Positions 13,301 through 22,477 of a DNA stretch of 64,000 nucleotides are shown here, piece after piece; positions within the stretch are counted from its first letter, which is position 1; each line of letters starts with the position of its first letter. The translations under genes and the position numbers were made by a program. The notes beneath the pieces were generated by a model. The model worked only from the letters and a program-made list of their open reading frames with translations, searched no databases and had not been told where the DNA came from. The stretch comes from Jacaranda mimosifolia. Taxonomy: Eukaryota > Streptophyta > Magnoliopsida > Lamiales > Bignoniaceae. Where the stretch lies: the NCBI GenBank assembly GCA_018894105.1, contig CM032133.1, forward strand, positions 10,616,501 to 10,680,500. The letters run 5' to 3'.

Positions 13301-14528
13301 AAATATAAGCATCCCTTACTAAAAACAAACAAAATATAAGCATAGAAAGAGCAATAAGTGAAACCAGATAGTTCAGCAAAGCAGGCATAAGAACAAGCAC
13401 TCAGAGGGCATTGACACTTCCAAATTAGGGATTATGCAGCATTAAACCTGTCCTGGAAAATGACCATAGCTCCAACATGGGTCTGACATATGCTAGACAC
13501 AGAATGTCATATACCAACAAATTTAAAGAGAAGAAAATATCATTAGCCAAAATATTACCAGTTACAGAGATCTTAATCTCCAAGATGGTGCAGATTAGCA
13601 TGTTTTTCTTAGAAGTTAGAGAGGCATCAAGATATACACATCAGCAGGGGTACTTACATATTACCACAATACAGAGACCTCAATTTTACAGTTGATGCAG
13701 ATCACAGTAGTAATTGTAAAAGAAGGAACGAATACAAAATGGTGATACAAGTTAACATTTTCACCAAAAGAAATCACAGTTCACAATAAAAATTAAAAAG
13801 CTAACCTTGAGGTCAAAGAACTATAAAAGATCAATTACGGAACCATTTTTTCATTTCCTATACTGCACTTCAACAAATGCAATTTCTTAACTCAAGACTA
13901 GTACAGAAGCAACATAGCCCAAAACAAGTTCACAAAACATAATAATTCTGACCTTCCACGCCAGTAAAAGTAGAAAAACCTCAAGGCCCCAAGCACCTCT
14001 GTCCACATAATCCCCATTGAACACGAAAAAACGATCATCACCCGGGAATCCCGCATCTCTCAACAAAAACAAAACATCATGCAACTGACCGTGTACATCT
14101 CCAACCACCACAACTCGGGACTCCGAAAACAAGCCAGAGGCCTCGTCAATTTTCACACAATTGGGTTCTTTATGCAAAATCTTAGATGCAGCAAGTACAA
14201 GTTTATCCAAGACTCCAACGGGAAGCACGGAGGGAAACTCCGAGGGGGGTATAGCTCTGGAAGCCCAGTCGAATGCCTGCATGAGGTTGGTGACCCAGGA
14301 AACGGTGAGCACTCCGGCGTCGGGCCATGTGATGGGGATCTGAAGAAGCTGGGAGGAAGGGGTGGGCGAGGGCGACGGTGGCTTGGAATCGGAGGAAGTG
14401 GACGTGGAGGCCGTAGAAAAGAAGTCCTCGTCGGAGGATGGTGGTGCTGGTGGAGCCGCAGACGGCGTTGATGAGAGCATGGCTGGGTGCTGCGTTGTCG
14501 TGTCTTTGATCTTTCGAATTCTCGACAT
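4280..14528 (-). CDS. PP7: Serine/threonine-protein phosphatase 7 (PP7), five exons
   Basis: The joined exons encode 474 residues of a PPP-family, metal-dependent Ser/Thr phosphatase of the plant PP7 type. Exons (minus strand) are 13953-14528, 9756-10247, 5450-5596, 4647-4754 and 4280-4381. Every junction is GT-AG and phase 0, and the frame stays open throughout. The metal and phosphate ligands are all present: GDVHG (143-147), GDYVDRG (172-178), GNHE (204-207), HGG (257-259) and RSHE (360-363). The Pro/Ser-rich N-terminus (about 17-62) is longer than I recall for the Arabidopsis protein. A basic insert SKRSKKKNRK (269-278) interrupts the catalytic core, as the PP7 subfamily does. The C-terminus is acidic (DSDEELD). 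In Arabidopsis PP7 is reported as a calmodulin-binding, mainly nuclear enzyme acting in cryptochrome blue-light signalling and heat tolerance; transfer of that role to this gene is inference. The start is the first ATG of the open frame; a second lies at residue 17. Confidence 0.95.
4647..4754 (-). CDS. PP7: PP7 exon 4 (residues 406-441)
   Basis: It is 36 codons long, beginning ATEDRYRNKGAY after a TTCACAG acceptor and ending TPRPK before GTAACT. It encodes the final strand and C-terminal tail entry of the phosphatase fold. Confidence 0.92.
4755..5449 (-). other. PP7 intron 3
   Basis: It is a 695-base GT-AG intron, AT-rich, with no insertion or RNA gene that I can see. Intron 4 (4382-4646, 265 bases) is likewise plain. 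Confidence 0.85.
5450..5596 (-). CDS. PP7: PP7 exon 3 (residues 357-405)
   Basis: It is 49 codons long. It starts LIIRSHEGPDAR after an AATTGCAG acceptor and ends DYPQFQ before GTAAGT. It contains the last metal-binding histidine (RSHE, His362) and FSAPDYP, the PP7 version of the SAPNYC loop of PP1/PP2A. Confidence 0.93.
5986..6364. mobile_element. Tourist-like MITE in PP7 intron 2
   Basis: The element is 379 bp long, opens GAGGGTGTTTGGCTAA and closes with the inverse of GAGGGTGTTTTGGTAA. It is flanked on both sides by TAA (5983-5985 and 6365-6367), the 3-bp target typical of PIF/Harbinger Tourist elements. The interior is filled with CTTATAAGATGT-type repeats in both orientations and has no coding capacity. 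Confidence 0.85.
6438..6458. repeat. Perfect 9-bp inverted repeat with 3-base loop
   Basis: AACTGCTGA, loop AAA, then TCAGCAGTT. It may mark the end of an older element; no matching partner was found nearby. Confidence 0.6.
6676..6960. repeat. Poly(T), poly(G) and purine-rich block in intron 2
   Basis: A T-rich run ending near 6692 is followed closely by about a dozen G (6710-6722) and about 240 bases strongly biased to G and A on the plus strand. The frames are open on both strands because stops are rare in such sequence. No protein family is recognisable. Confidence 0.6.
6965..7350. repeat. Intron 2 duplicated segment, copy 1
   Basis: It shares ordered blocks with copy 2 at about 8690-8990: ATGAAGCT, a TTTCCCAACAATTTAAA / CTTCCAGCAACTTAAA pair followed by TCATCAAGTTC, CCCAG(T/C)TATTGC, and GATA(T/G)CCCCAAGATT. 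The copies differ by many substitutions and indels, so the duplication is old. Limits are approximate. Confidence 0.6.
8511..8526. repeat. Poly(T) tract, 16 bases
   Basis: An uninterrupted T run within PP7 intron 2. On the transcribed (minus) strand it reads poly(A). Confidence 0.8.
8690..8990. repeat. Intron 2 duplicated segment, copy 2
   Basis: This is the second, same-orientation copy of the segment at about 6965-7350, starting with ATGAAGCT near 8690 and ending just after AGCCCCAAGATT. It is shorter than copy 1. Confidence 0.6.
9756..10247 (-). CDS. PP7: PP7 exon 2 (residues 193-356)
   Basis: The exon opens after a TTTTGTAG acceptor with V-L-M-P and closes at AAG before GTATC. It carries RGNHES (Asn205 metal ligand, His206 catalytic acid), TAHGG (His257), the basic insert at 269-278, and the strongly conserved LDPPWEG, GDVLWSDPS and RGIGLLWGPD blocks. 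It is the best-conserved stretch against my memory of Arabidopsis PP7. Confidence 0.95.
10697..10722. repeat. C16 run followed by A10 run
   Basis: Sixteen consecutive C at 10697-10712 are followed directly by ten A. The homopolymer length in an assembly may be unreliable. Confidence 0.8.
11358..11398. repeat. TA/TATG microsatellite
   Basis: A (TA)n stretch runs into four GTAT units in PP7 intron 1. Confidence 0.75.
13953..14528 (-). CDS. PP7: PP7 exon 1 (residues 1-192)
   Basis: It runs from ATG at 14528 to AAG before the donor GTCAG. It holds the low-complexity Ser/Pro N-terminus, a conserved ITWPDAGVLTVSWV segment (65-79), and the first two phosphatase motifs: GDVHG with Asp144 and His146, and GDYVDRG with Asp173. 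It is clearly more GC-rich than the introns. The antisense frame across it is open for 130 codons, which is a by-product of that composition. Confidence 0.95.
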
Positions 14529-14734
14529 TAATAATTAAGACTGAGAAGGGTACAAAAGTCAAAGAATAGGCCGTCAGTACTGTGTTTTAGAGAAAAAAAA
14601 AAAAAAAAGGGTAAAAAATTGTTTTGACATCCTATTTTTGAGGTGCCAATTCGGTTGGGTGGGGTGAGTTCCAATTGGGATGAAGTAGAAGTATAATATA
14701 AAATATCAAATTCAAATTCAATCCAATTTGATAT
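14529..14734. other. PP7 5' flank and promoter side
   Basis: Sequence immediately upstream of the PP7 ATG (minus strand). It contains an A-rich run (about 14591-14608) and an AT-rich patch near 14690-14705 that could supply a TATA element. No defined core promoter is convincing. Confidence 0.4.
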
Positions 14735-15370
14735 TAAATTCAACAAACTCAGCTCTAACTTGACTCACAAAAGAGTGTGTCAAGTTCAGGTTAACCTGAT
14801 TTTTATACAAGTCACCCAATAATCAGATAAACCTGACTCAACCCAATCCAATATGATAAAACTGACCTAACCTGATCTATTTATTTTATTTTTCATATTT
14901 ATAAATTCCAACATTATAATTGAGTATAAATTTGGTCTATCATAAAATCTAAAATTCGATATAATCATTAAGGTCTAAGAAATATAATAACTTTAAAACT
15001 AGTCATGTCCATAAGTACTCTAAATACAAAAAAATAACAAATCATTATTCAATAATTGAATTTTTAAAATTTTAATTTTTGGATATATATTATTTAGATT
15101 TTATTTTAATTAGTCAATTTTTTTCAGGTGGGTCGGATTGGGTTAAGTCAGGTTTATTGTGTTATTGGATCACCCTGCTTGTTTTTTTTCAGGTTAGCCA
15201 GGTTGACCCAAATTCAACCCAACTTTATTTTTTATTCATAGGTCGTTTTCGGGTCTGACCCAATTTGACCCGAACCCGAAAACATCAAACCCAAACCTGA
15301 TTTTTTTCAAGTATGTCATTGTCGGGTCATTGGGTTATGTTTGATTTGGACACTCTTGATTTTTGTTATT
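14735..15370. repeat. Repeat segment rich in TTGGGTCA / TGACCCAA motifs
   Basis: Many short copies of CAACCC, TGACCC, GGGTCA and TTGGGT occur in both orientations at the two ends, around an AT-rich centre. This is the look of a decayed hAT- or Mutator-type non-autonomous element. I could not define ends or a target duplication. Confidence 0.4.
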
Positions 15371-15392
15371 AATATGAATTTTATGAATATAT

Positions 15393-15842
15393 AGGTAATG
15401 TTTGGTTATATTTTTTGTGTGGTTTTATTATATGTTTTAAGAGAATGAATGTTAAAAGTAATATTAAATAATGTGAAAGTTGTATTAGAGAATGTAATGA
15501 ATTATTTATTATGTTTTGGAGAATAGTTAAAAATTGATTTTGGAGAATTTTGATATGTCTATTTATGTTTTGGGGGGAGACGTATATTACTGTATTAGTC
15601 AAATCAATATTTTTTTGTTGAGTTTTTGGAGTGAAAGTGGAATTGAGTGGGTTTTTTATTATTAGAATAATAATAAAATATATATGTATGTATATGTTGA
15701 AAAATGTGTAAGTTTTGGGTATAATGAAGATATGAGAGGGTATTTTGGAAAGAAAAAAAATTAGTTTTTTGAAGGGAGAATGCGTGTATGTTTGGTTATG
15801 TTTTCCAAAACAATTTTGTCATGGGGAAACATAACTAAACAC
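15393..15842. mobile_element. Probable MITE with short inverted ends
   Basis: The left end reads GGTAATGTTTGGTTATATTT. The inverse of the right end reads GGGAGTGTTTAGTTATGTTT, so the two match over about 20 bp with a few differences. The interior is AT-rich and non-coding. No target-site duplication is clear. Confidence 0.5.
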
Positions 15843-16498
15843 TCCCATGAAGTTTCACATGAAACATTAAATTGATACATCTTAAATTAAATACATTTTA
15901 TTGTAATTAATTTCACAAAATGATAAATATATATATATACTTTATTTTCATTTAAACCAATTTTCTTTTTGACACTATATGGAAGTGGAGTGATGTGCTT
16001 TTCAATAAACAGCAAGAGGTCAGTTTATTTTCTCTATAACGCATGCAGAGAGATTCTTTGCTCTCGAAAGTTCTCAAAAGTTCGTAGTTCTTTGTAAATG
16101 ACATCTGATATGGCTAAAATTAAACTCAAAGGCCATTTGGTAAATTAATTAAAACTAGCAAATGAATCTTAAAATTAATTAATTGAGTAAAACTAGCAAT
16201 ATTTATAATTGGATCTAATCTATCGGATATTTTAATCGAATAAAAATCTTAAAATTCGGATCAAATTCATATCAGACTCGAATTAAAATTCAATCCATTA
16301 ACAACCCTACCATTATAACTAAGATCTATAACCACCAAGTCCCATAGAGGAATTGGGGAGAAGAAATCATTCGTAAAAATTCTTAGAGTAGAAGAACTCT
16401 CGAGAAGAGCGCATCTCTCTGTGCACGTTCCTAAGGAGAAAAACTGATATTTTGTTGTTTTTTGAAAAGGTCTTCACTCCATTTTCGAGCAATAATAT
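15843..16498. other. AT-rich flank, possibly remnant 5' LTR of a gypsy element
   Basis: There is no coding signal. Because a degenerate gypsy-type primer site and gag follow directly, some of this may be LTR sequence, but no second LTR copy exists in the window to test it. Confidence 0.3.
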
Positions 16499-16516
16499 TT
16501 AGTGACATTTATGGGA
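16499..16516 (+). other. Degenerate gypsy-type primer-binding site
   Basis: TTAGTGACATTTATGGGAAG resembles the TTGGCGCCGTTTGTGGGAA-type junction found after plant Ty3/gypsy 5' LTRs. It sits about 30 bases before the gag ATG at 16547. It is heavily mutated, so the call is tentative. Confidence 0.35.
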
Positions 16517-16546
16517 AGCTCATAGGAAGAAGAAAGAGCTTTGAGA

Positions 16547-17580
16547 ATGTCGAGATTGAAAGCTCGTGAACCTAGCAATCAAGTGAACCCAATATTGGAG
16601 AATGTGAAAAGTCACTAGCAGAATGCACCAACGGTACGATGCCGAATCCTACCTTCGATGCACGACCAATAACTGAGGAGGCACCCGCAGAGTAAACTCT
16701 TCCTTATGGACAACTTGTTTTGCCTTTCACACAGAAGGCATGGAGAACTTTGCTAGAGAACGTTACTGGCCTGGTTGCAGTAAAAGCACTTGTCTAATAT
16801 GCAGAGAAGGATTATCCTCGAGAGCTGTAGCAACCCTCTCATAGGAGCAAGGGTTTCATCCTCCATGAGAGATCCAACAAAGAGCTGAATAAGGACGTGA
16901 CATCAGTTCCGCTTCCTTACCTCTTCAAGGAAACACTTACTCTTTGCTCTAGGTGGATCCCATTCTACACACACCAATGCATGCGGAAGCCCAAACATAT
17001 TCTTTGGTACCACAACAATCCAGATGAATAGGAAGCTAGTACCACCTATTGGCTATTGTCTGAAGGTATAGTCATTTCTCTCCAAGTGATCCTAGAAAAG
17101 CACTCCCCTATGGGATGAAGATAGCCTAGCTATAGGAGTTTGATGGTACCGTAGACCTTCAAGAGCACCTAGATAACTTCCTGGTCAGGATAGAGCTATA
17201 CGACTTTAGCGAGGCCACATATGACAAGCTTTTTTGAACCATCCTCACAGAGCATGCTTTGACATAGCTCAACCTGATGCCAGCAGGTTTCATTAGTGGA
17301 TGGGAAGTATCGACACAGTTTTCCTTCAAAACTTTTCCATCAATCGTAGGTACCCCAATACAACAGCTTCTTTATTCACAATTAAGAAGTAAGATGAAGA
17401 ATCTTTGAGGACATACCTCAACTGCTTTGTACAAACTGTATACGAGATCCCATATGTTAGCCAGGAGCTTCTTGCTACTATTATCCAACAAAACTTTAAG
17501 CACCTAAAGTTTGAGGAGTCAATTACTAGAAAACCACCCGCCATGCTAAAGGAGCTCTCATACACATCAAGAAGTATATT
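16547..17580 (+). pseudogene. Ty3/gypsy retrotransposon gag, decayed
   Basis: The frame starts MSRLKAREPSNQVNP and reaches a stop after 24 codons. Recognisable gag (retrotransposon gag family) pieces continue in shifting frames. The clearest lies near 17400-17540, with the block CFVQTVYEIPYVSQELL followed by a KPPAML-type segment, matching the RF-ALEVP-VSQE-L-----KPPA- pattern of plant gypsy gag. Several stops and frameshifts break it. The gene is then split at ATATT (17576-17580) by a solo copia LTR, and its tail resumes at 19855-19920. No pol follows. Confidence 0.7.
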
Positions 17581-19849
17581 TGAAGGAACAATCGACATTA
17601 GGATACACAATAATTCAAAATTAAAACACCAAATCCAATGCCAATTGGTCATCCTAAGGTCATACCATGCAGTATATTCAGAATTAGAAGAAGATACTTA
17701 CCTTTAGAAGCAAGATCCAAGGAAGAAAACCAAATCTCCAAGTGTTGGCAGATTCACGACTGGATCTGGCGCAGTGGATTCAGATCCAAATTTGACCAAC
17801 TAAAACTCTCAATAAATTTGGACAAAAATTTTTGGAGATACCTAACACCTTAGGATATCTTCATTAGAAAATTTGGATCAAAAATCACATCACAGATTCC
17901 AGAAAAAAATTCATAAATTCAGACAATCTACAGGAAACTGTGAAATAGCGATCTCACGCGAAATCGCCTCCAACGTTGATCCACACACCAAAGATGAGAT
18001 CCTAAATCTCCAAATCCTAAGTTGGATTAGATATGAAGATGGAGATGGAGTATGATCGGTTTTTGGAGAGTTTTGGTAGGGAAGAAAATGAAGAATTCAA
18101 CATATGAATATCTTGCCTATAAAGGTTTTTTGGAGAGAAAGCATTTAGAATTTGATTTTCTAATGCTGAAAATTACACTAAAATTCATCTAGCTCTATAT
18201 CTTTATATAGAGTGTGTGAGGCTCCCATGAGGATGTGGGGACCGAAAATTAGTTGTGTGCAAGTTGGCAATTTGAATTTCAATTGAATTTGAATTTCATC
18301 TTGCCGACTTGCCAACTTGGAATCTTATTCCAAATTAATTCAAATCCAATTTGAATTTTTCCTCTTAAAATCCTTGTTCTTCCATTAATTAAATTAATCT
18401 AATTAATTTAATTAATTAACATTGACTTAACAATTAAGTCAAGTAAACTTAACTCTTTAAGTTTACTTTAGTCAACTTAACCCCTTAAGTTAACTTTGAT
18501 CAATTGATGATCAATGTGGCACCAAATAATTAACTCTTTAATTATTTGCCTAATTTAACTCCTTAAATTAATTGATTAATTTAACACTTAAATTAATCAA
18601 GCCAAAATTGATCTTCAAAAGTCTCCCAAAAATTGGCCATGGAAAAAGGTTATCTTTCTAACAGTTAGAAAAATTTCTCCATCAATTAGGAAGGTCTTTT
18701 GGATTTTGTGTGTGACCCATTAGGTTCTACCATTCATTGGACATAGGCTCACAACCCGTTGTGACTTTTGAATATTTAATATTCATTCTAGTTTAAAAGG
18801 AGTTGTGACTTTTGAATATTTAATATTCATTCTAGTTTAAAACTCCTTTTAAACTAGTCGACTTGATTCAATCGATCTCATCAATTGAAGAGTACCTAAT
18901 CTCCATGGTCGATATCCAACCTCAAGCCCATGGAGCCCAATTAATTGGTCAAAATAAATGTCTATATGAGAACCGTTTAAAGCTCTACGCGTTCCATGCA
19001 AATACGGTCATTCCGTCTCCTATCTCCCAAAAGAGGCCTAGGGCAAGATATTTGTCGGCTCCCTAATAGCCTCGATTCTATGCTTCTATTCTAAATGTCT
19101 GATTTCTTTGTATGACCTCAACTTTGGAAAACTCCTTTCCCAAATTGTCATACCACCTTGCGCAAGGATTTCTTGAAATCGATCATTATAGAATGCATAG
19201 GAGATGTACTCGCCCTTCACAAAAGCGAGGAGTCGGATTCCCTCTTGGATCTCACAAACCTCCAGGCCAAGTAGCTCATACCTAATCTCACCTCGAGCGC
19301 CTGCTAAGTGACCAAGGATGAGTCAAAGCATGAGGACCGGACACAAGGTTACCATGGATCCTTGGGTCAGAGGACTAATAATATGCACTAGCGTAAGCAG
19401 GAGAACTAACCACTACTGACTTGCCACTATGGCTACCTAGTGGAGTCTCCGGTGGGTCTTCAGTGCCTTGTTCTCTAACAAGCACCCACTAACACGCACT
19501 CATATCACATACGGTTGCTCATGGAACGGAGCAATATCCAACCCCTTGGATTTATGCATTGTTAGTGCAAGTCTATCCAGATCTTAGATGTCCTGTCTCT
19601 GAAGATCCTATGACTTGGAATGCTTTAAGATCACGATCGTGTAAGACTTATTCCATGATCACCACCTAGTGTGTGACCAAGTCCCGTAGTCTTAAGTGAT
19701 CTAAGGACTTCATCCAAATGCCAGTGAAGTAATATGGTGCATGAGATGAATATGGCCATATACAAGATATCATTCAATCAAGATTGTTTTTGCAAGAAAA
19801 TAGCTTTATAAGGCCAAATCTATTGGCTTGCCGGGCACTATTTCCAACA
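17581..19849 (-). mobile_element. Solo copia LTR (long-LTR family) inserted in gypsy gag
   Basis: This is a single 2269-bp LTR in minus orientation. Its plus-strand ends are TGAAGG and CCAACA, so on the minus strand it runs TGTTGGAAATAGTGCCC to CTTCA. Both flanks carry the 5-bp duplication ATATT (17576-17580 and 19850-19854), and gag sequence is present on each side. The lack of internal sequence points to LTR-LTR recombination after insertion. It contains a 40-bp tandem duplication (18758-18841) and the hairpin array seen in the whole family. Confidence 0.9.
18758..18841. repeat. Tandem duplication, about 40 bp with 44-bp period
   Basis: Two copies of a unit starting GTTGTGACTTTTGAATATTT lie at 18758-18797 and 18802-18841. 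The other LTRs of this family in the window carry only one copy, so it arose within this LTR. Confidence 0.85.
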
Positions 19850-19854
19850 ATATT

Positions 19855-19920
19855 TGCATAGAGAAAGCTGCAATCCACCAGAAAGCTCCTAAGTGAAAGA
19901 CGTATGATAAGATGAGTAAC
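19855..19920 (+). pseudogene. Tail of the split gypsy gag
   Basis: It resumes directly after the ATATT duplication. The reading continues the gag segment that ends at 17580, and it stops where the next LTR begins near 19921. Confidence 0.55.
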
Positions 19921-21466
19921 TAAAGGTAGAGGAGATGGTAGGATCTATAATAATTTGCAAAAATAAACAAAATTAACCAACATATCCTCAACCCAAAGAT
20001 CTATTCTTTGTCTTAAAATTGGATTAAAAACGTAGGAGAATGCTACCTTAATCACAAAAATTAGAGGCAACTAGGAAGATCTCACTATGGGACCCTTTCC
20101 AAGCAAGGAATTCGCCTTTTTCTTCAAGGATCTCCAACTCCTCTCCAATGGATAGAAACTCTAGCAACTTTTGCTACAAAAAAGATGCACAAACCACCGA
20201 TCTTGAAAATCGCCAAAAAATGGTTTCTAGCTTGGAGGATCTGGCTCACCAATCCAAAGCTCCCCAAATGTGAAGCCTCTAAAGATAGTCTACACACCTA
20301 AAGCCACCTCTCGATCCTTTTTCAATCAGTTAGAAAGATAAGGAGGATAAAGGAAGATGAAGAAGAAAGTGTGAGAAAGTTATTGGAGAGAGAAAATTGT
20401 TGGAGGGATTAGAGGGTGGTTTCTCTCAACACATAATATCACCACTTTATTGGAGGAAAAAATGTAGTTGGAATTATGGCATAAAGTGGCTAGCTATAAG
20501 GAGCAGTGGGCTATATTTATAGTGTGAGATGGAAGCTTCAATCACACACACCTCACAATGCCACCTAGGAATGCCAACTTGCTAGTCAAGTTGCATTTTT
20601 AATTTCTCAAGTTAAAAATGCCAACTCACTAATTTAAGTGAACTCTTCCATTTAAATTTCCCTCCAAATTAGATTAATCTACTAATTAAATTAACTCTTT
20701 AATTTAATTAGATCAACTTGACTCCTTAAGTTAATAAAATCAACTTAACTCTTTAAGTTGACTTCGACTAACTAAAATTGTCACATAGCACCAATTAAAT
20801 TAACTTTTTAATTTAATTGACCTAATTAACTCTTTAAATTATTTTGATTAATTTAACACTTAAATTAATCAAGCCAAAGTGACCAATTAATAATTAGTCA
20901 ACTTGGTCTCTCTCTCCAATTAATTTGATCACCTCAATAATCTAATATTTTAGATAATTTCTTCAATCAATTGAGAGCATTTCTAAGATTTGGTTAGCAA
21001 TCCTCTAGATTCACCAATTAATTAGATATAAGCTCACAACTCTTTGTGATTTATCGAATATTGAATATTCCAATTAGTATAAATTCTTTTAAACTAATCA
21101 CTCTATCAATTAATCTCTATTAATTGAAGAGTACACAATCTCCATAGTTGATGTCTAACACAAGCCTATGGAGCTCAACTAATTAGATGAATTGATTGAG
21201 GGGTGAACTGTTACCGCTTACGATTGCTGTGCAAATATGGTCTTTTCATTTCTTATCTCCCGAAAGAGGTCTAGGGCAAGATATTTATCGACTCCCTAAT
21301 AGCCTCGATAACTATGTATCTATTCTTAATGTTCGATTCCCCATTATGACCTAGATTTCTTAGAGCCGATCATCTTAGTGTACATTGAAGATCAACCCGT
21401 TCTTCACAGACTAGAAAAATGAATCCCATCTTGGAGCTCACCGATCTCCGTGCTTAGGTAGCTTGG
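19921..21466 (-). mobile_element. Truncated copia LTR, minus orientation
   Basis: It starts TAAAGGTAGAGGAGATGGTAG, equivalent to the inverted 3' end of the LTR at 25296-27447, and follows that LTR backwards, including the hairpin array. It ends at about 21466, where the sequence switches abruptly to the same LTR in plus orientation. The start-of-LTR part is missing. Confidence 0.75.
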
Positions 21467-22462
21467 AGAAATTATCTAAGGTGTTAGATAATTAAATTGG
21501 TCAAGATTGGAAGAGATCAATTGACTAATTCAAAATTTGTCACAATGGCTTGATTAATTTAAAAGGTTAAATTAATCAATTAATTTAAAGAGTTAAATTT
21601 GTCCAACTAAATGAACCATATGACAAATTTAATTATCTTACCAACTTAAAGAGTTAAGTTGGATCAATTAAATTAAAGAGTTGACTGATATTAGAGAGTA
21701 TTATTTTTGAGGAAAATATTTAAATAGAAGAGTCCATTTAAATATTGGTAATTAAAATAGTAATTTTAGTTAGTACGGTTAAAATCCTACTTGGCACTTA
21801 AGTGACATCACTTGGACCAATAGTGTGAGAGATACATCTGGAAAGTCCTTGATGCACCTAAACACTCAATAAAAGTGTTCAAATTGAGCCTTGATGTGTT
21901 TGGCCATTGGGATATAAATATCCCCCCAATCTCGTTTTTTGGGCAACAAAAACTATATCCAAAATTCTCTCTAACCTCTTGTCTTCCAATCTCCCTATTT
22001 ATCTCAAACCCTCCATTCTTTTCTTCCATCTATTCTAGAAAAATATAGGAAGCATAAAAGTGATCTAAAGGTGTGTGGACTTCATTAGAGGCATTACAAT
22101 TGAGGTGCTTTATGGTGAGCAAGAAGGAATTCAAGTCAGAGACGAGTTCTTCATCCATGGCGGCATTTGGCGATCATTTTGTTCCATACTTTTTGCACAT
22201 TTTTCAGGTCTTTTGGGGTCTAATTTGCTACTGTAATTTCAGGTAATAAGTGACTAAAAATTGGCTAAGGAGTGGAGGCATGTTGGTGAACAATTAAGGA
22301 GTCAATTGGTTGCATTTGACTTTGGAAGATCTCTTAAGGTAATTGCTTATTCCTTTAAATCCATTATTTTGGCACAAAATAGATCCTTCATTGATAGTGA
22401 ATCAAGTTAATTTCATGTGATGAAAAGTTTTACATTTTGTTGCATCTTAGATCCTTCCTTCA
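21467..22462 (+). mobile_element. Truncated 5' LTR of copia element A
   Basis: LTR sequence in plus orientation from its hairpin region to the TTCA end, directly followed by AG and a primer-binding site. A TATA-like ATATAAATA lies near 21912. The first half of the LTR is missing at the inverted junction near 21466. Confidence 0.8.
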
Positions 22463-22464
22463 AG

Positions 22465-22477
22465 TGGTATCAAAGCC
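22465..22477 (+). other. Primer-binding site of copia A
   Basis: TGGTATCAAAGCC, two bases after the LTR end. It is complementary to the 3' end of initiator tRNA-Met, with one change from the usual TGGTATCAGAGC. Confidence 0.85.

Larger units (their letters stand above)
10248..13952 (-). other. PP7 intron 1 (3705 bases)
   Basis: A GT-AG intron with AT-rich sequence, a C16/A10 run (10697-10722) and an AT/GTAT microsatellite (about 11358-11398). I see no transposon with clear ends and no coding sequence in it. Confidence 0.85.

Noticed and set aside
14079..14471. 130-codon open frame on the plus strand opposite PP7 exon 1
   Set aside because: It is the antisense of GC-rich coding sequence, is Gly/Arg-rich and low in complexity, and resembles nothing. 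The minus-strand reading carries the conserved phosphatase motifs.
14203..14562. 119-codon minus-strand frame overlapping exon 1
   Set aside because: It is out of frame with the PP7 catalytic motifs and looks like a shadow of exon 1.
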